64,000 nt of DNA, from contig CM057465.1 in NCBI GenBank assembly GCA_030035585.1, forward strand, positions 34,552,001-34,616,000. Direction: 5' to 3'. The DNA is from Dugong dugon. Taxonomy: Eukaryota; Chordata; Mammalia; Sirenia; Dugongidae. The notes beneath the pieces are model-generated. The model saw only the letters and a list, made by a program, of their open reading frames with translations, was not told the origin of the DNA and ran no database searches. This document shows positions 33,531 through 44,274 of this stretch, piece by piece (position 1 is the first letter of the stretch; each line of letters begins with the position of its first letter). The position numbers were made by a program, and so were the translations under genes.

Positions 33531-36189
33531 GCCTTCTAATGTTGGTGAGATCTGTGTTTTAGGAGGATATTACATCACTCTCGTGGAGCAAAGGAATGGT
33601 GGAAAGATAGGCTACAGCAATAGTACAGGTGAAAATTCATGAATCTGAATAAAAACCACTGGCAAGATGTAGTTGAGTTTGAATTTGTACAAATTTGAGA
33701 TGTCACTCAATGTGCAAGCTAAAAAGCTAGCCTGCCCCAAGTCTATGTGTGTGTGTACACTCACACATGCAGAGAGAGAGAGAGCCTGAGAAAGGGAGAG
33801 GGAGAGATGTGTATGTTTGTGTGTATACCAGCAGAAACATGCGGCCTCTGGATCAGAGGACAGACCATTTATGCACAGAGCATCTTAGCAACTCTGACTT
33901 GTCATGTTCCAGTTCCCCATAGGATGATCAAATGAGGGCCAGATATAGCTGCATATGTAGGCACTGCATCAAAGGAGAGGGACACCAAAATTAAGAAGCT
34001 CAAAGCTTCTGTAGGGCAGCTGGCACATCTGCCCCTCCTCCTTTCCAAGTCGGCCGCTTTTCCCTCCCAAGAGACATTTCCTTCCTGGGGAGAGGAGGGA
34101 AAGGTCTCTAGATTTTTTTTTTTTTTTTACCTTTAGAATATAAACAAATAGTTCTGAGGGAGATAAGCCTTTAAATTTCTCTGGAGAGATTCATTATCTC
34201 TAATTTCTGAGTCATAGTTACCATTCTATCATCCTTTGAACCATGTTACCTGTAACTTTTGGGTAGAAAGTTACTACTGTGAGTTTGTTTCTACAGGGTA
34301 GACAGTACCTTTGATTGTGCAGAAACATGAAAATATTCATGGGACATTGTTTTCCAGTAGTGGTATGAACAGTTGATTGAAAGTAGGTAAGAGTTTCTAC
34401 ACCCTGTATAAGATGTTGGTATCAACTCATCTGTCACAAGCTGAAAGTGTTCACATGTGTAAATTGAATTAAACAGTTGTTGAGGCCAAATTACCTATGA
34501 AATCCATTTTGAAAGCTGTTTCTTAAACAAATCATCTGGATTATTCAAGTAATAGTCCTGATGTGTAGGTTATTACTTTGAGTGCCAAAAAATTATGTTG
34601 AAAAGAATCCTATTTCTTTGCCTTTTGAAAGTTTCTGAAAAAATACTGAGTAATGGTCAACGGAAAGAGCAAAGAATGCTGCTGTCATGGAGAAACCCAA
34701 GCAATTATAACAGTTTTAGGGATACAGAACCGTATCTCTAGGTTCAATTTCATGGAATAAAAATTTGCTTTGTATAAAAGAGAGATTTTTATATACTTCA
34801 GCTGATATACATTTCACAAGCTCTTCTCCAGAACATATGATGGCACTTAGTTCTGTTTTCCTCAAAAAAAGAAAAAAAAGACAAGATGTAAAGATGAATT
34901 CCTTTTGTGTATTTCATAGGAATTGTCTAGGCAGGTACCAAAGAGAAGAAATCCAGTAACAGCTTTAAATTAAAAGCACGTTGAACCAAGCTAAGTATGA
35001 CATTTTGAGGGTTTAAAAATGGTTACCGGTTTCTAGTATAATACAATGACCTTTTATTTCCAACATTTTTCCTTCTGGTTTTTTTTTTTTTTTTTTGGGT
35101 ACTTGGGTTTGGTGAAGGGATAGATACAAGAGAGAGAAGGCAGTAAGGATGGTATTTCCAAAGATCTTGAAATGCTGGTATTTGACATCAAGTAGTTTTC
35201 CCTACACGTTATATACAAAATGAAACTGTTAGAGGTTGTGCGTGTTTGTGTGTGTGTTTCTCCTGCCTTCTCTCATTGCCAGAGATGTAATTAGCCTCTA
35301 TTCTATCAATTATGTGCTGCAGAGAAGGAGAATATCAATACCAAAAATCAAGAAGCGCAGCTTGGTTGAAGACCAATTCAATGTATAAATCTTACTTTTT
35401 ATTTTTTACATTTTTTTTTGTCGCAATGACATAATAGCAGTAAAAAGTTGTTTTAAAATCAAAAGTCCTATTGTTCTGCCATCATACCACGGCAATTTAC
35501 ATTTCTATGTTACCTTCTATTTCATGTGTGTGTGTTATTTGTGTGTGTGTATACATTTTCTTAAGAAAAATTCCCGGTACGTCTTAACAACTTAATACAT
35601 TGTTCCTGTTAACATTATACTATATTATGTCATATTGTATTATAGTATATTTGTTTGTTTATTAAAGGAGTTGTGAAAGACAGAAAACAAAAAGTATGAG
35701 TCAGGTGTAGTTAGTCTTTCTGTCTTGCTACAAGCCTGCTGGAGCAACACTAGGCTAACCTTGTCCTGCTGGTGACACTCGGGTAAAATCAACTCTTGTT
35801 ATAGATGTTTGGCAAGGGGAGAATGCCAATTTCACATGTTTATGTTGCTAATAATAGCGGTTTCACAGGACCCTTTTGTAAACTTGATTGATGCTTCATC
35901 AGAATTATTAAATTTATAATTTTAAAATATCAATTAGCTTTGCATGTATGTTCATACCCACTTAAAAATCATTTTGAGAGAAGTGGTTTTGCCACGTAAG
36001 TCATAAATTTATAGAAATCTTAAAAGTATTCAACCTGCTAAATATGTATGTGTTGAAAGTGCCCCAGGTGCTTTTGATGCATGTGATTATTGGATCACTT
36101 TTGAAATAAATCACCTTAGAGTTTGTTTGGTTCAAGCACTTATGTAACAGATGATTAGAGTGTGACTCAGGGAGAGTAAGTGGCTCAAT
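33531..36189. other. AT-rich DNA with microsatellites, no gene seen
   Basis: It holds a TG/AG microsatellite (about 33745-33800), a T tract at 34114-34129, another at about 35080-35097, and TG-rich runs at about 35230-35260 and 35525-35560. Short open frames have no support. Confidence 0.5.
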
Positions 36190-36490
36190 TGAGAAGGGCG
36201 CAGATAACAAAAACCCAGCTCACTCTGTGTTAAAGAGTAAGAAATTTTACTGGCTCATGTAAGAGGAAGTCCAGAGGTAAGATGGGCATCAGCTGTGGCT
36301 GGGTTCATTTATCCTTGAGTGGCGTGTACTATGCCAGCTTCCTGCGTGCTAGCGAAATGGGTGCAAGGCTATCGGAACTTCGTGTTCCTCATTCGTATTC
36401 AGCAGTCAGTTCCTATTACTTTTCCTTAAATTTCCCTGAGTCTTTCTATCTCATTGGTCAGAATGGGGTCACAGGTCTACCTCTAAAATA
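36190..36490 (+). repeat. possible old dispersed repeat, uncertain
   Basis: 'gtaagaaattttactggctc', 'atgtaagaggaagtccagag' and 'tctatctcattggtcagaatg' resemble common mammalian repeat text, but I cannot assign a family. Confidence 0.3.
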
Positions 36491-36939
36491 ATTACTAGCA
36501 GGGGAAATAGAATTACCATTATTGATGTAGACTAATTCTTATCATTGGAGCTGAGGTCAAATCCATGATCTACCTTGCTACTTACTCAGTGGGCAAAGTC
36601 GGAATAAATGCTGTGGAATTTGAAAGCAATAATGCCTTGTTTAGAAAAGGAAGAATTATTTTCAGTTTGATTTTTGAGTACAGTTATAGATATGGTAGTT
36701 ACCTCCTTTCTGTAAATATTTCCTGTTACTATTTATTTCTATCCAGACTAAGGTCTAGAACCTTATTCTGGGATAACACTGTAAACCCCAAACTTTAAAG
36801 AAAGCACCAAAGAGAGAGTCTTTATAATCTTATTCCATGGGGGTTCTATGAGGAAATTTAATTAACTGTATCACATTCATGTCACTTTCAACTTGCTATT
36901 TCCAGCTTGTCTCATTATTAACTAATACTGTTTATGTCA

Positions 36940-37700
36940 GAGACCAGGTTGGTGCTAAGTATATGGTGAAGAACCCAGATAAACAAGCCTGGGCCTGTGG
37001 AGCATGAATTCCAGCTAGGGATTCAGACATGTATGTGGGTGATTATAATATAGAGTGGTAAATTCTGCTATAGCAGTAAGCACAGGATTATGGAAGCTGG
37101 ATGAGGAGGAACACATAACCAAGACTTGGAAGGCAGTGTCAAGAAAGTTCTGTAGAAAGTAACATCTAAACTAAGACTCCAAACTTTGAGTAGAAATTAG
37201 GTAAAAAGGAATGATAGAGTTTCCAGAAAAACAAAGTTATGTGTGAAGCCTGTAGGGAAGAAAGTACATGACTTGGCCAAAGGGTCTGGTGTTCAGCTTT
37301 TCAGTGTGGTTGGACCAGAGATGGTGAAGAAGGGTGGAGAGTATCCAGTGATAAGAGAGAAGAGATAGCAGAGACAGAGTCTTAAGGGCCTTTGTAAGTC
37401 ATGCTACAGAGTTAAGGGCTCCACCCTGGGGTGAATAGGGAGCCAATGAATGTCATTTAAGGAGGAAAGTACCGTTACAGAATCTGAACTTACAAAGGAT
37501 GACCCTTTCTTCTGTGTCTATAGTGGATTGCAGAAGCACAAGACAGGGATGGTAAAAGATTTGAGAAGTTATTAGGGTGATCCAGGTGAGGAATGGAGGA
37601 GGCCTGAAAGCAGGCTGAGCCAGTAGAGCTATAAAGAAGTTGTCAGATTGAAGAGAAATTTTAAGAGGTTCCATCAACAGGGCTTTGTGACTAAGTGAAT
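36940..37700 (+). repeat. old dispersed repeat, family not assigned (copy 3 of 3)
   Basis: The longest copy: 'gagaccaggttggtgctaag', 'ggaggaacacataaccaag', 'tcttaagggcctttgtaagtc', 'gggagccaatgaatgtcattt' and 'gggtgatccaggtgaggaat'. The order matches the copies at 20560 and 33000. Confidence 0.45.
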
Positions 37701-38659
37701 GTGGTAGTCTGGGAAGAGGCCTTGGAAGACTGGCCAATTGGTGGCGCCAGTCACTGTGATGGCCATAAATTGAATGATGCCTGTGGACCCTTCTCTCCTC
37801 AACCCAGTAGTATCTCTAGGACAGGAAGATAAACCATTTCGAGCATGGCAAAGTGATGCATTTTATATTATCAACTCTTTTATTTCCAAATTTTATGTTC
37901 TGACAATACTACTGATGTATTTCAACATAAAATATGCATGTGTTTATGCATATCTTTTTCATTCTTCCTTGAAGCCCTCCTAATGCTGTCATTTTTAAAA
38001 TGATTAAATTTCTCTTTGACACTTTAACATAGATTATCACACTGCTGTATTAGTTTTGAATTATGTGGGGATTTGTTTTTCTTTATATTTTCATATTTTT
38101 GTTTTAGATTTGTCCTTATTACCTTTTTATTTAAGTGCTTGGAAGTATTTTATCATCTATTCCTTCTGTATATCTTATTAAGATGTCTGATTGTGTTGAT
38201 TCAATATAGTGTTTTTCCAATTAAAATATTTGTAACATAAAATGTAAATGTGGATGTTAGCAAGACATTATGGAAAGTGAAAACCACAAACACATATACT
38301 CCTGGCCTAGAAGGTTAGGTGTACTGGGAATTATTCTTATTATCATCATTTATGTGTAAAGAAACAATCAGGAAATAACTACATTCATAATTTTTATTCT
38401 ATATCATATAAATGCAGAGGATCAATGGATGAATAAAGGGTTTGTTGATAAAAGCTTTTGCACAGTAATTATTTTCTCATTACTGCAACAGACCGAGGTT
38501 TCTGAAATAAAACGCAATCAAGTCTCTATCAGTAAATCCAAATCAATCAGACTTCTCTCACTCAAATGTTTTCTATTGCTGATGGCAATTTTGAAATTCC
38601 TTGCCAGCTGCAAAAAATATTTTACTGTAGCATCAAGTAAATATTACACTGTAGCATGA
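37701..38659. other. AT-rich unique-looking DNA
   Basis: No gene or repeat is recognised. Confidence 0.45.
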
Positions 38660-39252
38660 AGAAGACCTACATACACTTGTACATGGATCAAGAGGTAATC
38701 GTTCAAACAGAACAAGGGTATACTGCATGGTTGAAAGTCAGGAAAGGTGTGTGTCAGGGTTGTATCCTTTAACCATACTTATTCAACCGGTATGCTGAGC
38801 AGGTAGTCTGAGAAGCTGGACTGTGTGAAGAACAGCGCATTAGGATTGGAGGAAGTCTCATTAACAACTTGCATTATGAAGAAGAATAGATGCCTTTGAA
38901 TTGTGGTGTTGGTGAAGAATATTGACTGTACCATGGACTGCCAAAAGAATCAACAAATCTGTCTTGGAAGGAGTACAGCCAGAATGCTCCTTAGAAGTGA
39001 GAATGACAAGACTTCGTCTCACATACTTTGGACACGTTATCAGGAGGAATCAGTCCCTGGAGAAGGACATCATGCTTGGTAAAGTAGAGGGTCAGTGAAA
39101 AAGAGGAAGAGCCTAGACAAGATGGATTGACACAGTGGCTGCAACAATGGGCTCAAGCATAGCAAAAATTGTAAGGATAGCTCAGGACCGGGAGTTGTAT
39201 GTAGGGTCGCTATGAGTTGGAACCAGCTTAATGGCACCTAACAGCAACAACA
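38660..39252 (+). mobile_element. RTE LINE fragment with internal deletion
   Basis: The first 220 bp come from the RT domain ('gttcaaacagaacaagggtat' to 'ctcattaacaacttgcattatg'). The sequence then jumps to the region before the C-terminus ('gcctttgaattgtggtgttgg'), so the catalytic Y/FADD segment and thumb are missing. It ends 'aatggcacctaacagcaacaa', the RTE 3' end. Confidence 0.8.
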
Positions 39253-41211
39253 TGAAAAAGATGAGATGTGTGATAATTTCCTCAGTTTTCCTAGGTGAGA
39301 AGAAATGTTGACGGCTGATGTTCATATATACAGGAGCTCATACACTCATAACATGTATGATTAAGTATTTAAATACTGTGGAGTCTTTTTATGTTCTCTT
39401 AAGTTTTGCATTCATTTTTCCTTTAAAATTCTCTCTTTTTTGTTCATATTTTTACAGGGGTATGTGGGATTCCCCTGTAGTTAGTGGTTTTTAAGTTTTT
39501 GACCAAAAACATTAATTAAAAAGGGAAAGAAATGACACTCTTGCCTTCCTATGAATACCTGGCAATATTTTCATTTTTATGCAAACTTTGTATTATGAAT
39601 ATTGGTTGGCTCAGTGTTTAAAATTTGAGCTACAAAATCATGCTTGATATCCTTTTTATTTATTTCTTTTTTGTTACGTATTATTTCAGAGCAAATGTCT
39701 GAGGCCTCCTTGGCTTTTTGGTTTGTTTATTTAATTTTTGCCTATATCCTTATTGGAAAGACTCTTTGACCCAATTCATCCCAATTAGTCTTTTATTAAT
39801 TTTGACTTGTATAGGTTAAGTCTTTTTAATCGATCATTCTGGTCTTTATTTAGCTCTACATTAAAAAAAAATATGTTGAGTTATTATGTTTGCTTATTTG
39901 TCTTGGTCTCGTAACCAAGCGTACCTGTCTTTCATACGTTGAAAATCAATGATCTTTCTTTAATTTTATCAAATCTGGTTGTAGTCAGCTGTTATATTTT
40001 CCCTTTGATTTGTTGTAGGCAAGTGAATCTGACCTTCAATTCCTGACCTTCTTTTTACATTATTATTTACTATCTATAATGTAGTTTTAAATTTTACCAT
40101 GTGTTTAGAACTTACCTATCATTCATTTTATGCCTCCCCCTTAGTGTATTATTTTGCCATGTTAACATCTGGACTAACTAGAATGGAATAGCCTGTGCTG
40201 CAGGAATAAGCAACTAGCTTTGAACTCTTTGTAGCTCAATGAAGCGAAAGTGTATTTCTTCTCAAGCTTCATGTTCAACTTAAGTTGATGGAAGGCTCTG
40301 CGACACACAGCCACTCAGTGATCCAAGCTGATGGAGTCCCACTAGCTTTTAACCGCACCATCTGGGATATGTGGCATTCTGAAATTAGAATGTTTGATAT
40401 TCCTAAAGGAACATTAAAATTCCTATCAGGGGACTGGTACATTCTTGGGGAAAGGCTAACTAACCCCCACCTCCAAAGCATTGTTCTTTGTGGTAAACCT
40501 CACTGTATGAGTCTGTAAGTGCTCATCTTTATCAAAAATAAATTTGTAGGTTGCAATTTGTTTTTAAACCAAAGATATCAATTCATTAAAAACAAATCAT
40601 AGTGTTTGCAGTAATACATGTTATTCTGAATGTTTTACTTTTTATGCCTGCTTGTTAGAATATGCTAGAAATTTTATGTGATTGTAACACTGTTCAAATG
40701 TGGGGTTTAACATTGGAAGAATAATGATATCTGCAAAGGAATAGCAAAATCTGACTAATATCCATTATAAATTATTATTAAAATCTGGAGATGTATGAAC
40801 TGAAATGTGAGCATTCTGTTTACATTGTTAGCTGCAACATCACATGAATCCAGTTCACTTTAAAGTGTTCAGAATCCCTTGCCTTTTACTGGAATAGCAA
40901 GAAGTATAGGCAATGAATTGTTATTACAGCTCCAGTACAGAGTGATATACCTTTTTTTATTACAGAATCAGGGAACAATCCTCTGAGATTCTTATTCGAA
41001 GTAGGATGGAGTGAGTTTTTATTGATTTGTTATTTCATTTAAGACATCAGTTTGCCCTTTTGCTATATTGTAGTATGAATGTTCAATAAATAATACATTC
41101 TCTCTTCCACATGTTGCCACCCAGGAAATTGTTTGGCTCAAAAATAAGCCGGATGTTTCCACAACAACACTGTTCTACCTTCTCTGTTGCTTTTTGTAAC
41201 AGCTGTATGGC
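39253..41211. other. AT-rich DNA, possible old repeat at 40150-40530
   Basis: Most of this stretch shows nothing. About 40150-40530 has text such as 'gtatttcttctcaagcttc' and 'cactcagtgatccaagctgat' that resembles an old LTR or DNA-element remnant. The open frames there on both strands have no other support. Confidence 0.35.
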
Positions 41212-41490
41212 TCAGGGCTTCCTAATTGTTTTATGTGGTATGAATTTGGGTTGTGATATAAACAGTAGTCTGGGGTCACCAGCTGAGTGCTCCTTACCCT
41301 TTGCCATGTTATGGACGTGTGTACCTTGTATTGTCCCAGGGAGACATGTGATGATGACGGCTGACCCCTGCCTTTTTTGTGTGCCTGGTAACTGACCGAT
41401 TGAATCTGCCACTGAAGGGTGATCAGTGGCTGGGCCTGTGAAGCTGACAACAGCCAGAAATAAAAGCAACACTGCGAGTAAGACATTCAT
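41212..41490 (-). other. open frame with signal-peptide-like start, 92 codons, unidentified
   Basis: The ATG at 41490 opens 'MNVLLAVLLLFLAVVSFTG', a hydrophobic stretch that looks like a signal peptide, followed by 'GSAVIITC' and later 'PRLLFISQ'. The spacing loosely recalls an immunoglobulin-type V domain (Cys of strand B, then a framework-2-like RLL), and a neighbouring frame supplies a Trp between them. There is no recombination signal, no clear second Cys in frame and no neighbouring similar unit. I treat this as a weak relic candidate or chance frame. Confidence 0.15.
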
Positions 41491-41539
41491 TTCATGGTCT
41501 GATTCAGCAGGGAGCGTGGCTGTGACACAAAGCACATTT

Positions 41540-42782
41540 TCATAATCAAGAAAACAAATGACAAGATGGAGGTTTTTCCAGAGGGGATTTATTTATATCT
41601 TTATTGAATGGTTCCTTTTGGCTTTAATTAGAAATACTAACTGCATCACTTTTAGATTGTTCAAGCAGGCCTAAAAAAGAAGCCAGAGGATACAATTTTC
41701 AAATGGCCATAGTAGGATCTCTGTGGGTGTTTAATTGAACTCCTGAGGATTAAATCAGAAAGTGCTTTAGTTACTTTCTGAAGTTCATTCCTCTGTGAAA
41801 CTGCTGTGCTCTAAAGAAGTGGAATTACCTAGATGGAAATGAACTTAAATGGGAAGGATTATGCCTTGCTCCCTCTCAGCTCTTACAGTCCCTCCAGTTT
41901 GTGGTTTCTTAAGGTAAGGAACACTGATTATGGGGAAGAGGACATGATCTGCGTTGCATTGCCTGTATTATACTAAAGGTTGATTTTGGTCAGCTAACAA
42001 CTCTTTGGAAAGAATATACTCATTTTCATTTTTAGTATCTGTACTTGATCTTTCCCTATGGCTTTTTACAAGAACTCAGGGTACTTTATGCTGTACTTGA
42101 CCCCTGAGACATCCTTGACCCAAACTGGAAGAACAGGATTAAGTGTAGCCAATGCACATCCTTTCAATGATGCATTTGTAGTGAGAGGCCTCTCTGATAG
42201 CCTGTTTATTACAAATCACCTTTTGCTTTCCTACATGTAGCTAGTGTTGGGTTCAGGTAGCTGATTTAGAAAAGCTCATTTTACTTCCTACTTCAAATGT
42301 CAAATTTAACACAATTCTTAAAGGGGCCATACCCCCTTTTGAACAATATTGTATATTTCAATCCCCAAATAGTACTTTTGACCAGAACATAGATTTTGAA
42401 GTTACATAATGAATTGTGGATACTTCTTATTAGGTTTTAAATATGTAAATGCCGTAGGTCATGACTACTTCAACATTTGAATTCTCTTTGGATTGCACAA
42501 GGAATATGCAAATAGGTGCTAAAACATGCAGGGACTGGGAACATGAAGCAGACAGGGCAGAAGGAAAATAAACGTACATGGTACTGAGAAATAAATCGGT
42601 ATCCTTGCTGTGAATATCTGTCTATATTTCCTATGTTGTTCACCAACCATCCACACCTCTGTATATCCTCCCAGACTGTGACAATTTAAGACGCAAAAAG
42701 ATAATAGAAATAAGAAATTTTAATAGGAGGTCTCCAATGCCAAGTCAATGAGCTATATCCTTTATTAATATTGGTTTACAAT
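41540..42782. other. AT-rich unique-looking DNA
   Basis: No gene or repeat is recognised. Confidence 0.45.
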
Positions 42783-42797
42783 TTCTATTTAACTCTT
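42783..42797. repeat. left target-site duplication of the first right-block insertion
   Basis: ttctatttaactctt matches ttctgtttaactctt at 51856-51870 (14 of 15), and 14 bp of it recur at 59461-59474. Confidence 0.65.
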
Positions 42798-42980
42798 TTT
42801 TTTAGTACAATGTGCTTTTATTTTCACTTTTTAAAAATAAGGATAATGGTAGTGATGTGGGGGAGAGAGACAGTAAGAAACTAATGTTAGTTCATTGTGC
42901 CGTTTAGTTTTTCTAAAAATAAAGAAACCAAGGGAAAAAAAAGATTTTGTATGGCTTTACTTATACATGTTATGTCTTCC
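42798..42980 (-). other. candidate 3'-transduced flank of L1 copy C
   Basis: On the minus strand this non-L1 stretch follows the L1 tail. It ends with AATAAA (plus strand tttatt at 42817-42822), 13 nt, then an A run (42796-42803) meeting the target-site duplication. The order L1 - A tract - unique sequence - polyadenylation signal - A tract - duplication is the pattern of L1 3' transduction. Confidence 0.55.
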
Positions 42981-44274
42981 TTTTTTTTCCTTTTTTTACT
43001 GTACTTGTAGATGAACATTTACAGAACAAATAGTTTCTCATTAAACAGTCAGTACACATTGTTTTATAACATTGGTTAACAACCCCACGACATGTCAACA
43101 TTCTCCCTTCTCAACCTTGGAGGACTTCTTTTTCTGCTGAAAATATGCATAGCCAAAGTTATACCATTTCAAAAGTTTCTACATGTACAATTCAGTGACA
43201 TAGATTACATTTTTCCAGTTGTGCTGCTATTCTCACTATCCTTTTCCAAATTATTCCATCAACATTATCAACTCACTGCCCCATAGGCTTCCCATCAAAC
43301 CTCTTGAGTGGCTGTTGTCAGTTTGATCTAACATAGGTAATTCTTCTTCTTTTTTTGTACCTTAGATGAAGTTTTACAGAACGAATAGTTTCTCATTAAA
43401 CAGTACACATATTGCCCTATGACAATGGTTAACAACCCCACGACATGTCACACCGTCCTTTCTCAACCTTGAGTTCCCTATCACCAGCTTTCTTGTCCCC
43501 TCCTGCCTTCTAGTCCTTGTCCCTGGACTGCTGTGCCTCGTTAGTCCTGTTTTGTTTTATGAGGCTGTCCAATCCCCGGCTGAACGGTGAACTTCGGGAG
43601 TGACTTCACCACTGAGCTAAAAGGGTGTCCGGGGGCCATACTCTCAGAGTTTCTCCAGTCTCTCAGGCCAGTAAATCTGATCTTTTTTTTTAATGAGTTC
43701 GAATTTTGTTCTACATCCTTCTCCAGCTCTGTCCAGAATGCTCTGTTGTGATCCCAGTCAGAACAGTCAGTGGTGGTAGCCGGGCACCATCTAGCTGTAC
43801 TGGACTCAGTCTGGTGGAGGCCTTGGTAGCTGTGGTCCATTAGTCCTTTGGACTAATCTTTTCCTTGTATCCTGTCCGCTTCATTCTCCCTTGCTCCCGA
43901 AGGGATGAGACCAGTGGAGTATCTTAGATGACTGCTCACAGGCTTTTAAGATCCCAGATGCTACTCAGCAAGGTAGAATGTAGAACATTGTCTTTATAAA
44001 CTGAGTTATGCCAGTTGAGCTAGATGCTCCCCAATACATGGTCCCCATAGTCCTCTGCCCAGCAATTCAGTCCCTCAGGAAGTTTGGATGTGTCTGTGGA
44101 GCTTCCATGACCTTTCCTTGTACAAGTTTTGCTGACTTCCCCAATATTGTATACTGTCTTATACTTCACCAAAGTTTCCACTTATCTATTGTATATTTAG
44201 TTCCCCCTACCCTTCCCATCCCTGGTAACCAACAAAGATTGTTTCTTTTTGTGTGTAAACTTTTACATGAATAT

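Noticed and set aside
40285..40518. Overlapping plus and minus open frames of about 70 codons
   Set aside because: The text resembles an old repeat remnant; frames on both strands of the same bases argue against real coding.
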